NCBI RefSeq assembly: GCF_007827795.1
Contig: NZ_VITI01000012.1
Location: 102,393 to 166,392 of the forward strand
DNA: 64,000 nucleotides
Direction of reading: 5' to 3'
DNA from: Azospirillum brasilense
GTDB lineage: Bacteria; Pseudomonadota; Alphaproteobacteria; Azospirillales; Azospirillaceae
Under the pieces are notes generated by a model that saw only the letters and a list, made by a program, of their open reading frames with translations, searched no databases and was not told the DNA's origin. Position 1 is the stretch's first letter; every line of letters starts with the position of its first letter. A program made the translations under genes and the position numbers. This document shows positions 54,400 through 63,432 of the stretch, piece after piece.

Positions 54400-55221
54400 A
54401 TGAGGATCGGCATCCTGTCGGACATCCACGCCAACCGCGAGGCGCTGGAGGCCACGCTCGCCGACATGCGCGGCGCCGGGGTGGAGCGCGTCGTCTGCCT
54501 GGGCGACGTGGTGGGCTACAACACCGACCCGTCGCCCTGCATCGCCCTGCTGCGCGAGGCCGGAGCGGTCTGCGTCGCCGGCAACCACGACCGCGCGGTG
54601 ACCCGCCAGATCCCCACCGACGGCTTCAGCGTCCGGGCCATCCGGGCCATCGCCTGGACGCGCAAGCGCCTGCCGCCGGAGGACGTCGCGTGGCTGTCCG
54701 CCCTGCCGCTGAAGACCAGCGTCGGCGACCAGCTCGTCGCCGTTCACGGGGCCTTGCATGTGGACCGGGGCTGCGAACTGGTCCGGCTGAACAGCGATGA
54801 TCGACTGCGGCGCACGGCGCAGGCCCTGCTCGGCCACCCCTCCGGCGCCCGTGTCTGCGCCTATGGTCACACGCACCGGCTCGGCATCCACGAATACCGC
54901 AACGGCGAACTGTCGGAGCACGATCCCGACAGCGAGGTCGCCCTGCGCGGCGGCTCCTGCTATCTGCTCAATCCCGGCACGGTGGGGGAGCCGCGGAGCG
55001 AGGAGCGGCGGGCGACCTGGATGCTTTTCGACACCGGCCGCAGGACGGTGAGCGTGCGGCGGGTCGCCTACGACGACCGCGCGGCCTTCGACAAGACGCG
55101 CCGGGCGGGGATCGAGCCGCGGCGCCTGCTGTCCATTCCGGCGCCGTTGCGCGCCGCCCTTCAGGGCGGGCTGCGGCGGATGGGGATTTACGAGATGGTG
55201 CGGCGGGTCATCAACTCGTGA
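54400..55221 (+). CDS. Calcineurin-like metallophosphoesterase
   Basis: A 273-residue metallophosphoesterase. The metal-ligand motifs are complete: ILSDIHANREAL, VCLGDVVGYN, CVAGNHDR, and ending with GGSCYLLNPGTVGEPR after CAYGHTHRLG. It belongs to the YfcE/UDP-sugar-hydrolase-like branch. Starts 13 bases after the ATP-grasp gene. The substrate may be a phosphodiester made by the pathway. Confidence 0.87.
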   Translation: MRIGILSDIHANREALEATLADMRGAGVERVVCLGDVVGYNTDPSPCIALLREAGAVCVAGNHDRAVTRQIPTDGFSVRAIRAIAWTRKRLPPEDVAWLSALPLKTSVGDQLVAVHGALHVDRGCELVRLNSDDRLRRTAQALLGHPSGARVCAYGHTHRLGIHEYRNGELSEHDPDSEVALRGGSCYLLNPGTVGEPRSEERRATWMLFDTGRRTVSVRRVAYDDRAAFDKTRRAGIEPRRLLSIPAPLRAALQGGLRRMGIYEMVRRVINS

Positions 55222-55230
55222 CCCGTTTCC

Positions 55231-55311
55231 TCATTGAACCGTCGCCAGCATCAGCAGCGACGCGCCGAGCGGCAACAGGGCGAGCAGCAGCTTGAGCATG
55301 GGTCCAGCCAT
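55231..55311 (-). CDS. Possible small membrane peptide
   Basis: A 26-residue frame whose encoded peptide is one hydrophobic helix with a single Lys and Leu-rich core, with GAGA upstream. It lies between convergent and divergent genes in an otherwise empty gap. Such tiny membrane peptides are often real but easily missed; nothing else supports this one. Confidence 0.3.
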   Translation of the reverse strand: MAGPMLKLLLALLPLGASLLMLATVQ

Positions 55312-55556
55312 CGGGGTCTCGCAAGGGGGCTTCAAACGCGCGCGACTTTAGCCGGACGGCGGGCAATTATCTGTGACAAATCCTTCAACCCAGCCATCCC
55401 CTCCCGCGTCCTGAAAAATTTTCCTTTTGATCCAATCTCTCGGCAAATCCGTATCAACTCTTTGGTGCTATCGTCGGTTCCGCCGCAGGACGGGCTATCG
55501 GCAACCGGCGGCATCCAACGAGTCTTCGACGACACGGACCGGCGGGAGTGTGGACA

Positions 55557-57260
55557 ATGAATTGGTTCCGAAACGCCAAGGTCGGCCTTCGGCTGATGCT
55601 GAGCTTCTCCAGCATCCTGGTGCTGATGGTCGCCCTGGCGGCCATCGCCATCTACAAGGTCAACAGCATCAACGACAGCCTTTCCACCATCAACGACGTC
55701 AACAACGTCAAGCAGCGCTACGCCATCAACTTCCGCGGCAGCGTGCATGACCGGGCGATCAGCCTGCGCGACGTAACGCTCCTCTCCGACGACGCCGCGC
55801 TCAAGGCCGAACTCGCCACCATCGACCGGCTGGCCGCCGATTACGCGCGCTCGGCCGAGCAGTTGGACCGCATGTTCGCCGTCGGCACCCACATCAGCAC
55901 CAAGGAGCGCGAGATCCTCGCCTCCATCAAACAGACCGAGGCCAAGACCCTGCCGCTGGCCCGCGGCGTCATCGAGGCGCGCCAAGCCGGCGACACCGCC
56001 CGCGCCGTCAAGATCCTGGTCGAGCAGGCCCGCCCCGGCTTCACCGAGTGGCTGGCCCGCATCAACGCCTTCATCGACCTTCAGGAAGCCGAGAGCCAAG
56101 CGGTGGCGAAGCACGCCCGGACGGTGTCCGAGAGCTTCCAGGTTCTGATGATCTCGCTGTGCGCGGTGACCGTCCTGCTCGGCGCCGGACTCGCCTGGTG
56201 GTCGATCCTGACGGTGCGGCCGCTGCGCCGCTTGACCGACACGACGCTGAAGCTGGCCGAGGGCGACCTGACCATCGAAGTGCCGCGGGCGACCAGCCGC
56301 GACGAGGTCGGCGAGATCATCCGCGCCGTCCAGGTCTTCAAGGACAACATGGTCCGCGCCCGCCGCATGGAGTCGGAGAAGGAGGAGACGGAACGCCGCG
56401 CCGAGGCCGAGAAGCGCGAGGCGATGAACGGGCTGGCCGACCAGTTCGAGCGCAGCGTCGGCTCCATCGTCGAGCTGGTGTCCCACGCCGCCGCCGAGCT
56501 GGAGGGCGCGGCCCAGACCCTGAACGCCACCATGGAACGCGCCAACGATCAGGCCGGCACCGTGGCCGCCGCGGCGACCCAGGCGACCGCCAACGTGGAA
56601 TCGGTGGCGGCGGCCTGCGGGCAGCTCGCCGGGTCGGTCAGCAGCATCGGCCAGCAGGTCCGCCAGTCCGCCGACATCGCCAATCGCGCCGTCCGCAACG
56701 CCGAGGACACCCAGGCGACCGCCGAGGGTCTGGTCAGCACGTCGCAAAAGATCGGGGAGGTGGTGCAGCTCATCAACTCGATCGCCCAACAGACCAACCT
56801 GCTGGCGCTGAACGCGACCATCGAGGCCGCCCGTGCGGGCGAGGCCGGCAAGGGCTTCGCGGTGGTGGCGAGTGAGGTGAAGAATCTCGCCAACCAGACC
56901 GCCAAGGCGACGGAGGACATCACCGCCCAGATCGCCGGGGTTCAGGACGTGACCCTGCGCACCGTGCAGTCGATCCGGGAAATCGCCCAGGTCATCGGCG
57001 AGAGCAGCCAGATCGCCGACGACATCGCCCAGGCGGTGGAGCAGCAGGGCATCGCCACCCAGGAGATTGCCCGCAACGTCCAGCAGGCCTCGGCGGGCAC
57101 CGCGGAGGTGTCGGGGGCCATCGTACAGGTCAGCGGCGCCGCCTCGCAGGGCGGGACCGCGGCTGGCCGCGTGCTGGGCAGCGCCCAGGAACTGAGCCGC
57201 TCCGCCGCGCGTCTGCGGACGGAGGTCAGCGGCTTCCTCGCGAAGGTCCGCACGGCTTAA
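55557..57260 (+). CDS. Methyl-accepting chemotaxis protein
   Basis: A 567-residue chemoreceptor. N-terminal helix RLMLSFSSILVLMVALAAIAIY, a four-helix-bundle ligand domain (residues about 35-190), a second membrane helix (VLMISLCAVTVLLGAGLAWWSIL), HAMP, and a signalling hairpin with INSIAQQTNLLALNATIEAARAGEAGKGFAVVASEV. GGGAG lies eight bases before the ATG at 55557. Ligand unknown. An intricate palindromic element follows. Confidence 0.93.
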   Translation: MNWFRNAKVGLRLMLSFSSILVLMVALAAIAIYKVNSINDSLSTINDVNNVKQRYAINFRGSVHDRAISLRDVTLLSDDAALKAELATIDRLAADYARSAEQLDRMFAVGTHISTKEREILASIKQTEAKTLPLARGVIEARQAGDTARAVKILVEQARPGFTEWLARINAFIDLQEAESQAVAKHARTVSESFQVLMISLCAVTVLLGAGLAWWSILTVRPLRRLTDTTLKLAEGDLTIEVPRATSRDEVGEIIRAVQVFKDNMVRARRMESEKEETERRAEAEKREAMNGLADQFERSVGSIVELVSHAAAELEGAAQTLNATMERANDQAGTVAAAATQATANVESVAAACGQLAGSVSSIGQQVRQSADIANRAVRNAEDTQATAEGLVSTSQKIGEVVQLINSIAQQTNLLALNATIEAARAGEAGKGFAVVASEVKNLANQTAKATEDITAQIAGVQDVTLRTVQSIREIAQVIGESSQIADDIAQAVEQQGIATQEIARNVQQASAGTAEVSGAIVQVSGAASQGGTAAGRVLGSAQELSRSAARLRTEVSGFLAKVRTA

Positions 57261-57280
57261 CGAGGCGATTTTTTCCCTCC

Positions 57281-57451
57281 CCCCTCCGGGGAGAGGGTTA
57301 GGGTGAGGGGGTTGCGCTTGGGCCGGACGTACCGCCATGCGCAACCCCCTCACCGGCTCTCAGCGGATGCCAGAGGCATCCGCCTGCCGCCGTCAGCGCT
57401 GGCCTTCGGCCAGCGCGAGAGGCCCTACGGGCCACCCTCTCCCCGGAGGGG
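57281..57451. repeat. Nested-hairpin intergenic repeat
   Basis: A 171-base mosaic. A 17-bp outer inverted repeat (CCCCTCCGGGGAGAGGG at 57281, its complement at 57435) encloses a 16-bp repeat (GGTGAGGGGGTTGCGC at 57302, complement at 57339) and three small hairpins, GGATGCC/GGCATCC, CGCTGGCC/GGCCAGCG and GGCCC/GGGCC. It lies downstream of the chemoreceptor gene and can fold as one long cruciform. Confidence 0.75.
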
Positions 57452-57492
57452 AGAGGGCTAGAATGGGCCCAAGACAGGAAGCTCCCCCGGCC

Positions 57493-57669
57493 TCACGCCG
57501 GGGAGCGGTCCTTGTACTTCACGATGACGTACAGCGCGTGAATCATGCCCGGAATGTAGCCGAGCAGGGTCAGCAGCACGTTGATCCAAAACTGGGCGCC
57601 AAACCCCACCTGGAGGAAGACGCCGACGGGCGGCAGCAGAAGCGCCAGGATGATGCGTATGATGTCCAT
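57493..57669 (-). CDS. Pmp3/YqaE-family small membrane protein
   Basis: A 58-residue protein with two membrane helices (IIRIILALLLPPVGVFLQVGFG, INVLLTLLGYIPGMIHALYVIVKY), matching Pmp3/UPF0057. These modulate membrane potential and salt or stress tolerance in fungi and bacteria. The internal ATG at 57669 is preferred; GGGAG lies upstream. It follows the large beta-helix gene on the same strand. Confidence 0.85.
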   Translation of the reverse strand: MDIIRIILALLLPPVGVFLQVGFGAQFWINVLLTLLGYIPGMIHALYVIVKYKDRSPA

Positions 57670-57722
57670 GCCGCGATAACGCTCCCGCCCCGCCCCCGGT
57701 TCCATCCACCCTTCGGTGATGC

Positions 57723-60503
57723 TCAGCCCAGCAGGCCGATCTGGTCGAAGGGCAGAGGATCGAACCCGTGCTGGTACACAGCCGAGCCCGCCACCGGCGC
57801 GAAGTTGTCGTGCGCGGCGTCGGTGAACTGCGGGTCGACGGTGAGGGACCCCTTATCATAGCCGGCGGCCTGCCACTGCGCCAGCGTGCCCGTGGCGCCG
57901 CTCGCCATCACCTGCGGCCAGGCCTGGAAGAGCGCCTCGTTGGGGTCGAGGTCGGCGTAGAAGTTGCCGGTGAAGGTACCCGCCGTCTTCGGCCCGTCGA
58001 TGGCGACGGCGCGCCCGTCCCCGGCGTCCACGATGTTCTGGGTGATGGTGTTGTTCGCCATCGGCGTGCCCTTCCAGCCGCCCCAGCCGACGCTCTGCTG
58101 CAGGCCGATCTGGGTGCCCAGGTTGTCGGCCAGGATGTTGTCGGTGACCGTGTTGTTCCAGCCGCCGTGCAGGAAGATGCCGCCGACGTTGTCGTGGACG
58201 ACGTTGCCCTTCACCGTGGTGCCGCTGGTCCAGTCGTCCAGATAGATGCCCCAGCTCACCAGCTTCGTCGGGTCGAGGAAGGTGGGGGAGACCTTGCCGT
58301 CCCAGGTCACGTTGCCGAAGGCGGTGGTGCCCGACACCTCGTTGTAGGCCACCGTGTGGCCGGCCAGATCCTGCTGGCGGTTGATCAGGTAGATGCCGCC
58401 GCCGTCGCTGGTCTCCTGGTTGGCGCCGACGATTTTGTTGTGGGTGATCGTCGCCCGGTAGGTGGCGTCACCCGATGCCTGGACGGAGCCGACCGCGATG
58501 GCCTTGCCCGGCGTGTCCTCGATCTGGTTGTGGGTGATGCTGACGTCGTTGCTGCCGTTCACCCACAGCGCGTCGCCGCCGTGGTCGACGGCGCTGGCGT
58601 GCTGGATCAGGTTGTCCGACACCTTGGTGAAGTTGGAACCCGCCTTGACGTAGACGGCCTCCCGCCCGGTCTCGGCGAAATGGTTGCCGGAGACGGTGCT
58701 GTTGGCGCTGCCCTCCACCGTGATGCCGTAGCCGGTGTTGGTGACGGTGTTGTTCTTGAAGGTCAGGCCGGCGGCGTTGTTGGCATAGACCGCGTGGCCG
58801 TCCGGCGTGCCGTCGGTCAGGGTCAGCCCCTCGATCGTCACGTTCTTGGCGCCGCCCAGCCCGATCAGCACGGGAAGCTGCGCCGCGACGACCTTGTGCC
58901 CGGCGACCGCCCCGCCCTCCGGCTTGAAAAGCACCTGGTTGGACGCCTTGTCGAAGAACCACTCCCGCGCGGTGTCGAGCTGATCCTTGCCGTTGAACAG
59001 GTAGAAGCGGCTGCCGGCGCCGAGCGCGTCGTAGGTGCCCTGGGCCAGCGTGATGGTGTTGCTGCCGTAGTCGATGCTCTTCACCGGCACGGTCATGTTG
59101 TCGTATCCGTGCTGGCTGAAGACGCTGACCATCAGCCCGTCGGTGCTCGAATAGGTCGGGATCGCCCCCGCCTTGAAGCCGAACTGGGTGGAGGCGTTGG
59201 CCCCGGCCTTGGTGGCGATCAGCCAGCCGCCGTCGATGGGGTGGCTGGGGTCGGCGTTGGGTGTGCGGGCCACCGTCTGCCGATCGCCGTCCATCGACAG
59301 GTCGAGCACCGCCTTGGACCCGCCGGGAAGCTGCGCGCTGTAGAGGCCGTTGCCGCGCGACACCCAGTTGTCGACCAGCGAGCCGCCGTGGAAGACCGGC
59401 TTCTCGCTGCCGTAGGCGGCGAAGCGGACCCCGCTGTCCTGGCCGTCCAGCCAGAGCATGTCCTTCATGTAGTAGTCGCCGCCGCGGACGTAGGTCACGT
59501 CGATGTTCGGGTCGGCGCGCATGGCGTCGCGAGCGGCGGTCAGAGTCGCCTTCGGCCCGTCGGTGCCGTTGGCGTTGGGAGCGGCCAGCTTGCCCGACCA
59601 GCTGTCCTTGCCGTTGGTCGCCACGAAGATCGCCGGCCCGGTCGGGGCGGGGGACGGCGTGGGGGTCGGCGTCGGCGTGGCCGTGCCGGTGGCGAAGAAG
59701 CTCTTGTCGGCGTCCACCACCAGCGTGCCGTTCCACCACATCCCGGACTGGCCCTTGACCACGTCCTTCCCGTCCAAGGCACCCTTGTCGTAGGTGACGA
59801 TGCTGTCGGTGGCGGAGACGGACTTGCCGTTGATGGTGACCTTGTTGACGATCAGTGAGCGGTCCTGCCCGTTCACCACGGCGTCGTTATCATACTGGAT
59901 CTGCACCTTGTGCGCTTGGTCCGGCGCGACGTTGGCGGTGAAGCTGTAGTCCTTGGCCGCGGTGCCGACCGTGCCCTCCCCCACCTTCTTGCCGTCGACC
60001 ATCAGATTGAAATGCGCGTTGGCGCCGCCCGCCGCGATGCCCTGCGCGTTCACCACGAAGGTCGAGGTTCCGGCGACCGGCGCCGCCGGGGCGGCGGGGA
60101 AGTCGGAAGCCGGGGTGTCGACCACCAGCGTGCCGTTCCACCACATCCCGGACTGGCCCTTGACCACGTCCTTGCCGTCGAGCGCGCCCTTGTCGTAGGT
60201 GACGTTGGCGTCGGTCGGCTTGTGGGTCTTGCCGTTGATGGAGACCCCGCTGACGATCAGCGAGCGGTCCTGGCCGTTCACCACGGCGTCGTTGTCGTAT
60301 TGGATCTGCACCTTGTGCGCCTGCGCCGCGGTGACCGGCACCGTAAAGCTGTAGGCGGTCGGGCTGGTGGCGTTCACGGTTGCCTGGCCCACCTCGACGC
60401 CGTCGATCAACAGGCGGAAATGCGGCCAGATGCCTCCGGCGGACTGCCCATAGGCACTCACGACAATCTTGGCGTCGGTCTTGCCCGTGGTGGTCGAAGC
60501 CAT
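57723..60503 (-). CDS. Large beta-helix protein with two carbohydrate-binding modules
   Basis: A 926-residue protein. Two near-identical modules of the CBM36/60-like calcium-dependent xylan-binding type occupy residues about 9-130 and 146-265 and share AHKVQIQYDNDAVVNGQDRS and KGALDGKDVVKGQSGMWWNG word for word. A Pro/Thr linker (272-290) joins them to a right-handed parallel beta-helix of about 630 residues with NVTIEGLTLTDG, NTVSGN-like and NVVHDNVGGIFLHGG turns. No signal peptide is present, so export by a type I system or an unusual route is likely. It should bind and possibly cleave or modify a polysaccharide. Confidence 0.85.
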   Translation of the reverse strand: MASTTTGKTDAKIVVSAYGQSAGGIWPHFRLLIDGVEVGQATVNATSPTAYSFTVPVTAAQAHKVQIQYDNDAVVNGQDRSLIVSGVSINGKTHKPTDANVTYDKGALDGKDVVKGQSGMWWNGTLVVDTPASDFPAAPAAPVAGTSTFVVNAQGIAAGGANAHFNLMVDGKKVGEGTVGTAAKDYSFTANVAPDQAHKVQIQYDNDAVVNGQDRSLIVNKVTINGKSVSATDSIVTYDKGALDGKDVVKGQSGMWWNGTLVVDADKSFFATGTATPTPTPTPSPAPTGPAIFVATNGKDSWSGKLAAPNANGTDGPKATLTAARDAMRADPNIDVTYVRGGDYYMKDMLWLDGQDSGVRFAAYGSEKPVFHGGSLVDNWVSRGNGLYSAQLPGGSKAVLDLSMDGDRQTVARTPNADPSHPIDGGWLIATKAGANASTQFGFKAGAIPTYSSTDGLMVSVFSQHGYDNMTVPVKSIDYGSNTITLAQGTYDALGAGSRFYLFNGKDQLDTAREWFFDKASNQVLFKPEGGAVAGHKVVAAQLPVLIGLGGAKNVTIEGLTLTDGTPDGHAVYANNAAGLTFKNNTVTNTGYGITVEGSANSTVSGNHFAETGREAVYVKAGSNFTKVSDNLIQHASAVDHGGDALWVNGSNDVSITHNQIEDTPGKAIAVGSVQASGDATYRATITHNKIVGANQETSDGGGIYLINRQQDLAGHTVAYNEVSGTTAFGNVTWDGKVSPTFLDPTKLVSWGIYLDDWTSGTTVKGNVVHDNVGGIFLHGGWNNTVTDNILADNLGTQIGLQQSVGWGGWKGTPMANNTITQNIVDAGDGRAVAIDGPKTAGTFTGNFYADLDPNEALFQAWPQVMASGATGTLAQWQAAGYDKGSLTVDPQFTDAAHDNFAPVAGSAVYQHGFDPLPFDQIGLLG

Positions 60504-60739
60504 TGGATGGTTCCCTCGCTCTTATGCTCAACGGCGGCGAGCATGGCGGGGCCGGCCAGACATTTGTGCGCCATTTTGATAACAGGCGACGGACACCGGG
60601 TCCGTGCTTCTATCCGCCGCCGCCTATGACGGGAGAGGCGGTTGAACGGGAGTGATACGCACCAAAGCGCAGGCTCCCCCGGATTAAAGCGAAGCCTTAC
60701 GTGTTGATGGCTTATACGGAACCAAGAGGCAGAGACCCC

Positions 60740-61219
60740 ATGAAGAAGATCGCTGTTACCGCCCTTGTCGCCCTGTCGCTGACCGCCTGTGCCCAAAGCG
60801 GCGGCGGCAGCGGCTTGGGGACCAAGCAGACGGTCGGCGCGCTTGGCGGCGCGGCGGCTGGCGGCGTGATCGGTTCGCAGTTCGGCGGCGGCACCGGCAA
60901 GCTCATCACCACCGGTGTGGGCACGCTGCTCGGCGCCTATCTCGGCAGCGAGCTTGGCCAGTCGCTCGACCGCGCGGACGAGGGCTACGCCCAGCGCGCC
61001 GCCACCCAGGCCTATGCGGCGCCGATGGGCTCGACCATCCAGTGGAACAACCCGGAATCGGGCAACCGCGGCACCATCACCCCGATCCGCGACGGCCGCG
61101 ACAACTCCGGCAACTACTGCCGCGAGTACCAGCAGACCGTCTATGTCGGCGGCAAGGCCGAGCGGGCCAACGGCACCGCCTGCCAGCAGCCGGACGGCAG
61201 CTGGCGCATCGTGTCCTAA
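60740..61219 (+). CDS. 17-kDa surface-antigen-like lipoprotein
   Basis: A 159-residue lipoprotein with a signal peptide and lipobox LTAC, then a glycine-zipper region (GALGGAAAGGVIGSQFGGGTGKL and GTLLGAYLGSELGQSLDRAD) and a C-terminal RT0821/Lpp0805-like part (TIQWNNPESGNRGTITPIRDG, GNYCREYQQTVYVGGKAERA). The family is outer-membrane associated. AGAGA precedes the ATG. Confidence 0.85.
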   Translation: MKKIAVTALVALSLTACAQSGGGSGLGTKQTVGALGGAAAGGVIGSQFGGGTGKLITTGVGTLLGAYLGSELGQSLDRADEGYAQRAATQAYAAPMGSTIQWNNPESGNRGTITPIRDGRDNSGNYCREYQQTVYVGGKAERANGTACQQPDGSWRIVS

Positions 61220-61292
61220 CACCCGGCACGCCCCCTGCCCCGGCCGCCGTTCCTGCTCTCGCGCGGAAACGACGGCCGGGGCGGGAGCCCCG

Positions 61293-62636
61293 TCACGACA
61301 CCGGAAGCGCGGTCAGCCGGATCGCCACTTGCTTGGTGTGCGGGCTGACGGCGATGATCTCCCATGCCGCACCAGACTCGGCGGCATATTCCATGAAGGC
61401 GCGGTACTCGTCCTCGCGCCAGGTCCGGTTCCCGATGAACTCGTCGAAGACCAGAACCGTCCCCGCCCGGAAGCGCGACGCCAGGGCGGTCAGCACCGTC
61501 CGCGCCGACGAGTAGATGTCGCTGTCCACATTGACGAAGCGCACCGCGCCGTCATGGGCCGTCAGGAAGGGCGGCAGCGTGTCCTCGAACCAGCCCGCGT
61601 GCAGCACCGCGTTGTCGCGCACCGGCGGCAGGCTCTTGCCCGTGCTGAGCACGCCGCGCGGCGCGTTCACCCAGCCCTCCGGCAGCCCTTCGAACGAATC
61701 GAAGCCGTGCACGGTCTGCCCGGCCACCGCGGCGATCTGGTTCAGCGACGTGCCGCGGCGCACGCCGAATTCCAGCACCAAACCGGGCACCCAGGCCCTC
61801 TCCAGCGCGAAACGCAGCAGGTCCGCCCCCACACCGAACAACCGCGCGTCCGGGGCGAGGTGCGGACGAATCGCCGTCACCGCCTCCACCAGGGCCAAGC
61901 GTTTCGGCTGACCGGCCAGCTTCTCGCCGTACAGCGCCTCGGCCTCCGCGTCGCGGCCCAGCAGCAGCAGATAGGCGCACAGGAAGCCCCAGTATTTGCC
62001 CGCCGCCCCCGGACAGTACGCGGCCCGGCGCAGGCGGCGCAGCGCGTCCTCCACCCCGTTCAGGCCCAGTGCCGCGGCATGGCTGCCGAACCACGCGGCG
62101 GCGTGTTCCGGATCGTCGGCCAGCCGCTCGTCGAAGACGGCCAGCGCGCCCGCCGCGTCGCCGAGATGGGCGAGACTGACCGCCCGCTCATAGAGGATGT
62201 CCGCCGACCGGTTTCCGGCGGTCAGCGCCTCTCCGGTCACCTCCAGCACTTCTTCATAGAGGGCGTCGCGGCGGTAGGCGCCGGCCAGCGCCTCGCGGAG
62301 GCCGGGATAGGCGGGATCGGCCGCCGCGACCCGCTCCAGCCACCGCACGGCCTGCAAGCGGTCTCCGCCAGCCAGCACGGCCTGGGCCATATGATAAAGG
62401 GTTTCCGAGTGCCCCGGCTCGCGCGTCAGGGCACGGCGCAGCGCGGCGGTGGCGGCGGTGGCGTCGCGCCGGCCGAGAGCGGCCATGCCGGTCAGCCGGT
62501 CGCGCTCGGCGGACCCGGCAGAGTCAGCCGCGGTGTCCCGCAGCAGGCGCACCGCCTGCCGGTAGTGCCGCGCCGCGATCAGGCGGCGCGCTTCGGTCAG
62601 AACCTCATCCACGGGGAAAACCTGTCGGTCGGGCAT
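61293..62636 (-). CDS. TPR-domain protein fused to TylF-like O-methyltransferase
   Basis: A 447-residue protein. The first 240 residues are tetratricopeptide repeats (ALRRALTREPGHSETLYHMAQAVLA, ILYERAVSLAHLGDAAGALAVF). The last 180 residues are a TylF/MycF-like class I methyltransferase (VLEFGVRRGTSLNQIAAVA, VHGFDSFEGLPEGW, VRFVNVDSDIYSSARTVL, VLVFDEFIGN). Such fusions occur near polysaccharide and O-antigen methylation genes. The start is set by the end of similarity; upstream codons are low quality. Confidence 0.8.
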   Translation of the reverse strand: MPDRQVFPVDEVLTEARRLIAARHYRQAVRLLRDTAADSAGSAERDRLTGMAALGRRDATAATAALRRALTREPGHSETLYHMAQAVLAGGDRLQAVRWLERVAAADPAYPGLREALAGAYRRDALYEEVLEVTGEALTAGNRSADILYERAVSLAHLGDAAGALAVFDERLADDPEHAAAWFGSHAAALGLNGVEDALRRLRRAAYCPGAAGKYWGFLCAYLLLLGRDAEAEALYGEKLAGQPKRLALVEAVTAIRPHLAPDARLFGVGADLLRFALERAWVPGLVLEFGVRRGTSLNQIAAVAGQTVHGFDSFEGLPEGWVNAPRGVLSTGKSLPPVRDNAVLHAGWFEDTLPPFLTAHDGAVRFVNVDSDIYSSARTVLTALASRFRAGTVLVFDEFIGNRTWREDEYRAFMEYAAESGAAWEIIAVSPHTKQVAIRLTALPVS

Positions 62637-62743
62637 GGTCGGAATGGGGCACAGATGCCCCGCGTCGGCGGCGGGATGCAAGCGCCGCCTGCGGCCCTTG
62701 GCGGGGTGAAAAGAAAGAAATGCCTCCTTCGATATTTTTCCCT

Positions 62744-62773
62744 TTGACAGGGGGCCGCCTGGATTGCTATTCA
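62744..62773 (+). promoter_or_regulatory. Promoter of the tRNA cluster
   Basis: TTGACA and TATTCA are separated by 18 bases, ending 16 bases before tRNA-Thr. The -35 box is a perfect consensus. Confidence 0.6.
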
Positions 62774-62789
62774 CCCGCTCCCGCCGGAC

Positions 62790-62864
<75 letters not shown>

Positions 62865-62865
62865 T

Positions 62866-62941
62866 GGGGCCGTAGCTCAGATGGGAGAGCGCCTCGTTCG
62901 CAATGAGGAGGTCAGGGGTTCGATCCCCCTCGGCTCCACCA
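62866..62941 (+). tRNA. tRNA-Ala (CGC)
   Basis: A 76-base tRNA with a seven-base loop TTCGCAA whose central triplet is CGC, decoding GCG. Acceptor GGGGCCG/CGGCTCC and encoded CCA. One base separates it from tRNA-Thr. Confidence 0.93.
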
Positions 62942-63040
62942 ACTTCTTCGGCGGTTGGTTGGTTGACTTGAGTAAGTTGGGTAAGGTTGAATTTAGTGCT
63001 TGCTTCGGCGGTCTTTGTTCTTTAGAAGGTCGCCTACGAC

Positions 63041-63117
<77 letters not shown>

Positions 63118-63153
63118 CGTTTCTTGTGGTTAGGTTTAGGTATCTCGCGGTTT

Positions 63154-63228
63154 GGTCCTGTAGCTCAGCGGGAGAGCACTACGTTGACATCGTAGGGGTC
63201 ACTGGTTCAATCCCAGTCGGGACCACCA
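63154..63228 (+). tRNA. tRNA-Val (GAC)
   Basis: A 75-base tRNA with stem CTACG/CGTAG and loop TTGACAT, anticodon GAC. Acceptor GGTCCTG/CGGGACC and encoded CCA. Confidence 0.95.
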
Positions 63229-63229
63229 T

Positions 63230-63303
63230 TGGGGGATCGTCTAGCGGTAGGACTCCAGACTCTGACTCTGGCTACCTAGGTTCGAATCCTAGTCCCCCAA
63301 CCA
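63230..63303 (+). tRNA. tRNA-Gln (CTG)
   Basis: A 74-base tRNA with stem CCAGA/TCTGG and loop CTCTGAC, anticodon CTG. Acceptor TGGGGGA/TCCCCCA and encoded CCA. One base after tRNA-Val; an integrase-like fragment follows downstream. Confidence 0.95.
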
Positions 63304-63432
63304 CCTTCTCCAAACGGCCAGTACTTTCAGGAACTTACGGGCTGCGCGCACCCCGCAACGCCGGGCGTGTGCGAAACTGACTCGCAACGCTGTCGCACAT
63401 CGCGCACCCCGGCCGGCCTGGAGTGACCGAGC

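Noticed and set aside
57768..59858. Plus-strand frame opposite the beta-helix gene
   Set aside because: The Val/Gly/His-rich product mirrors the repeated beta-helix codons; the minus-strand protein has clear modules.
62961..62991. Promoter ahead of tRNA-Asp (TTGACT and TTGAAT)
   Set aside because: The -35 box is good but the -10 box is poor; it may be a secondary promoter, not enough to annotate.
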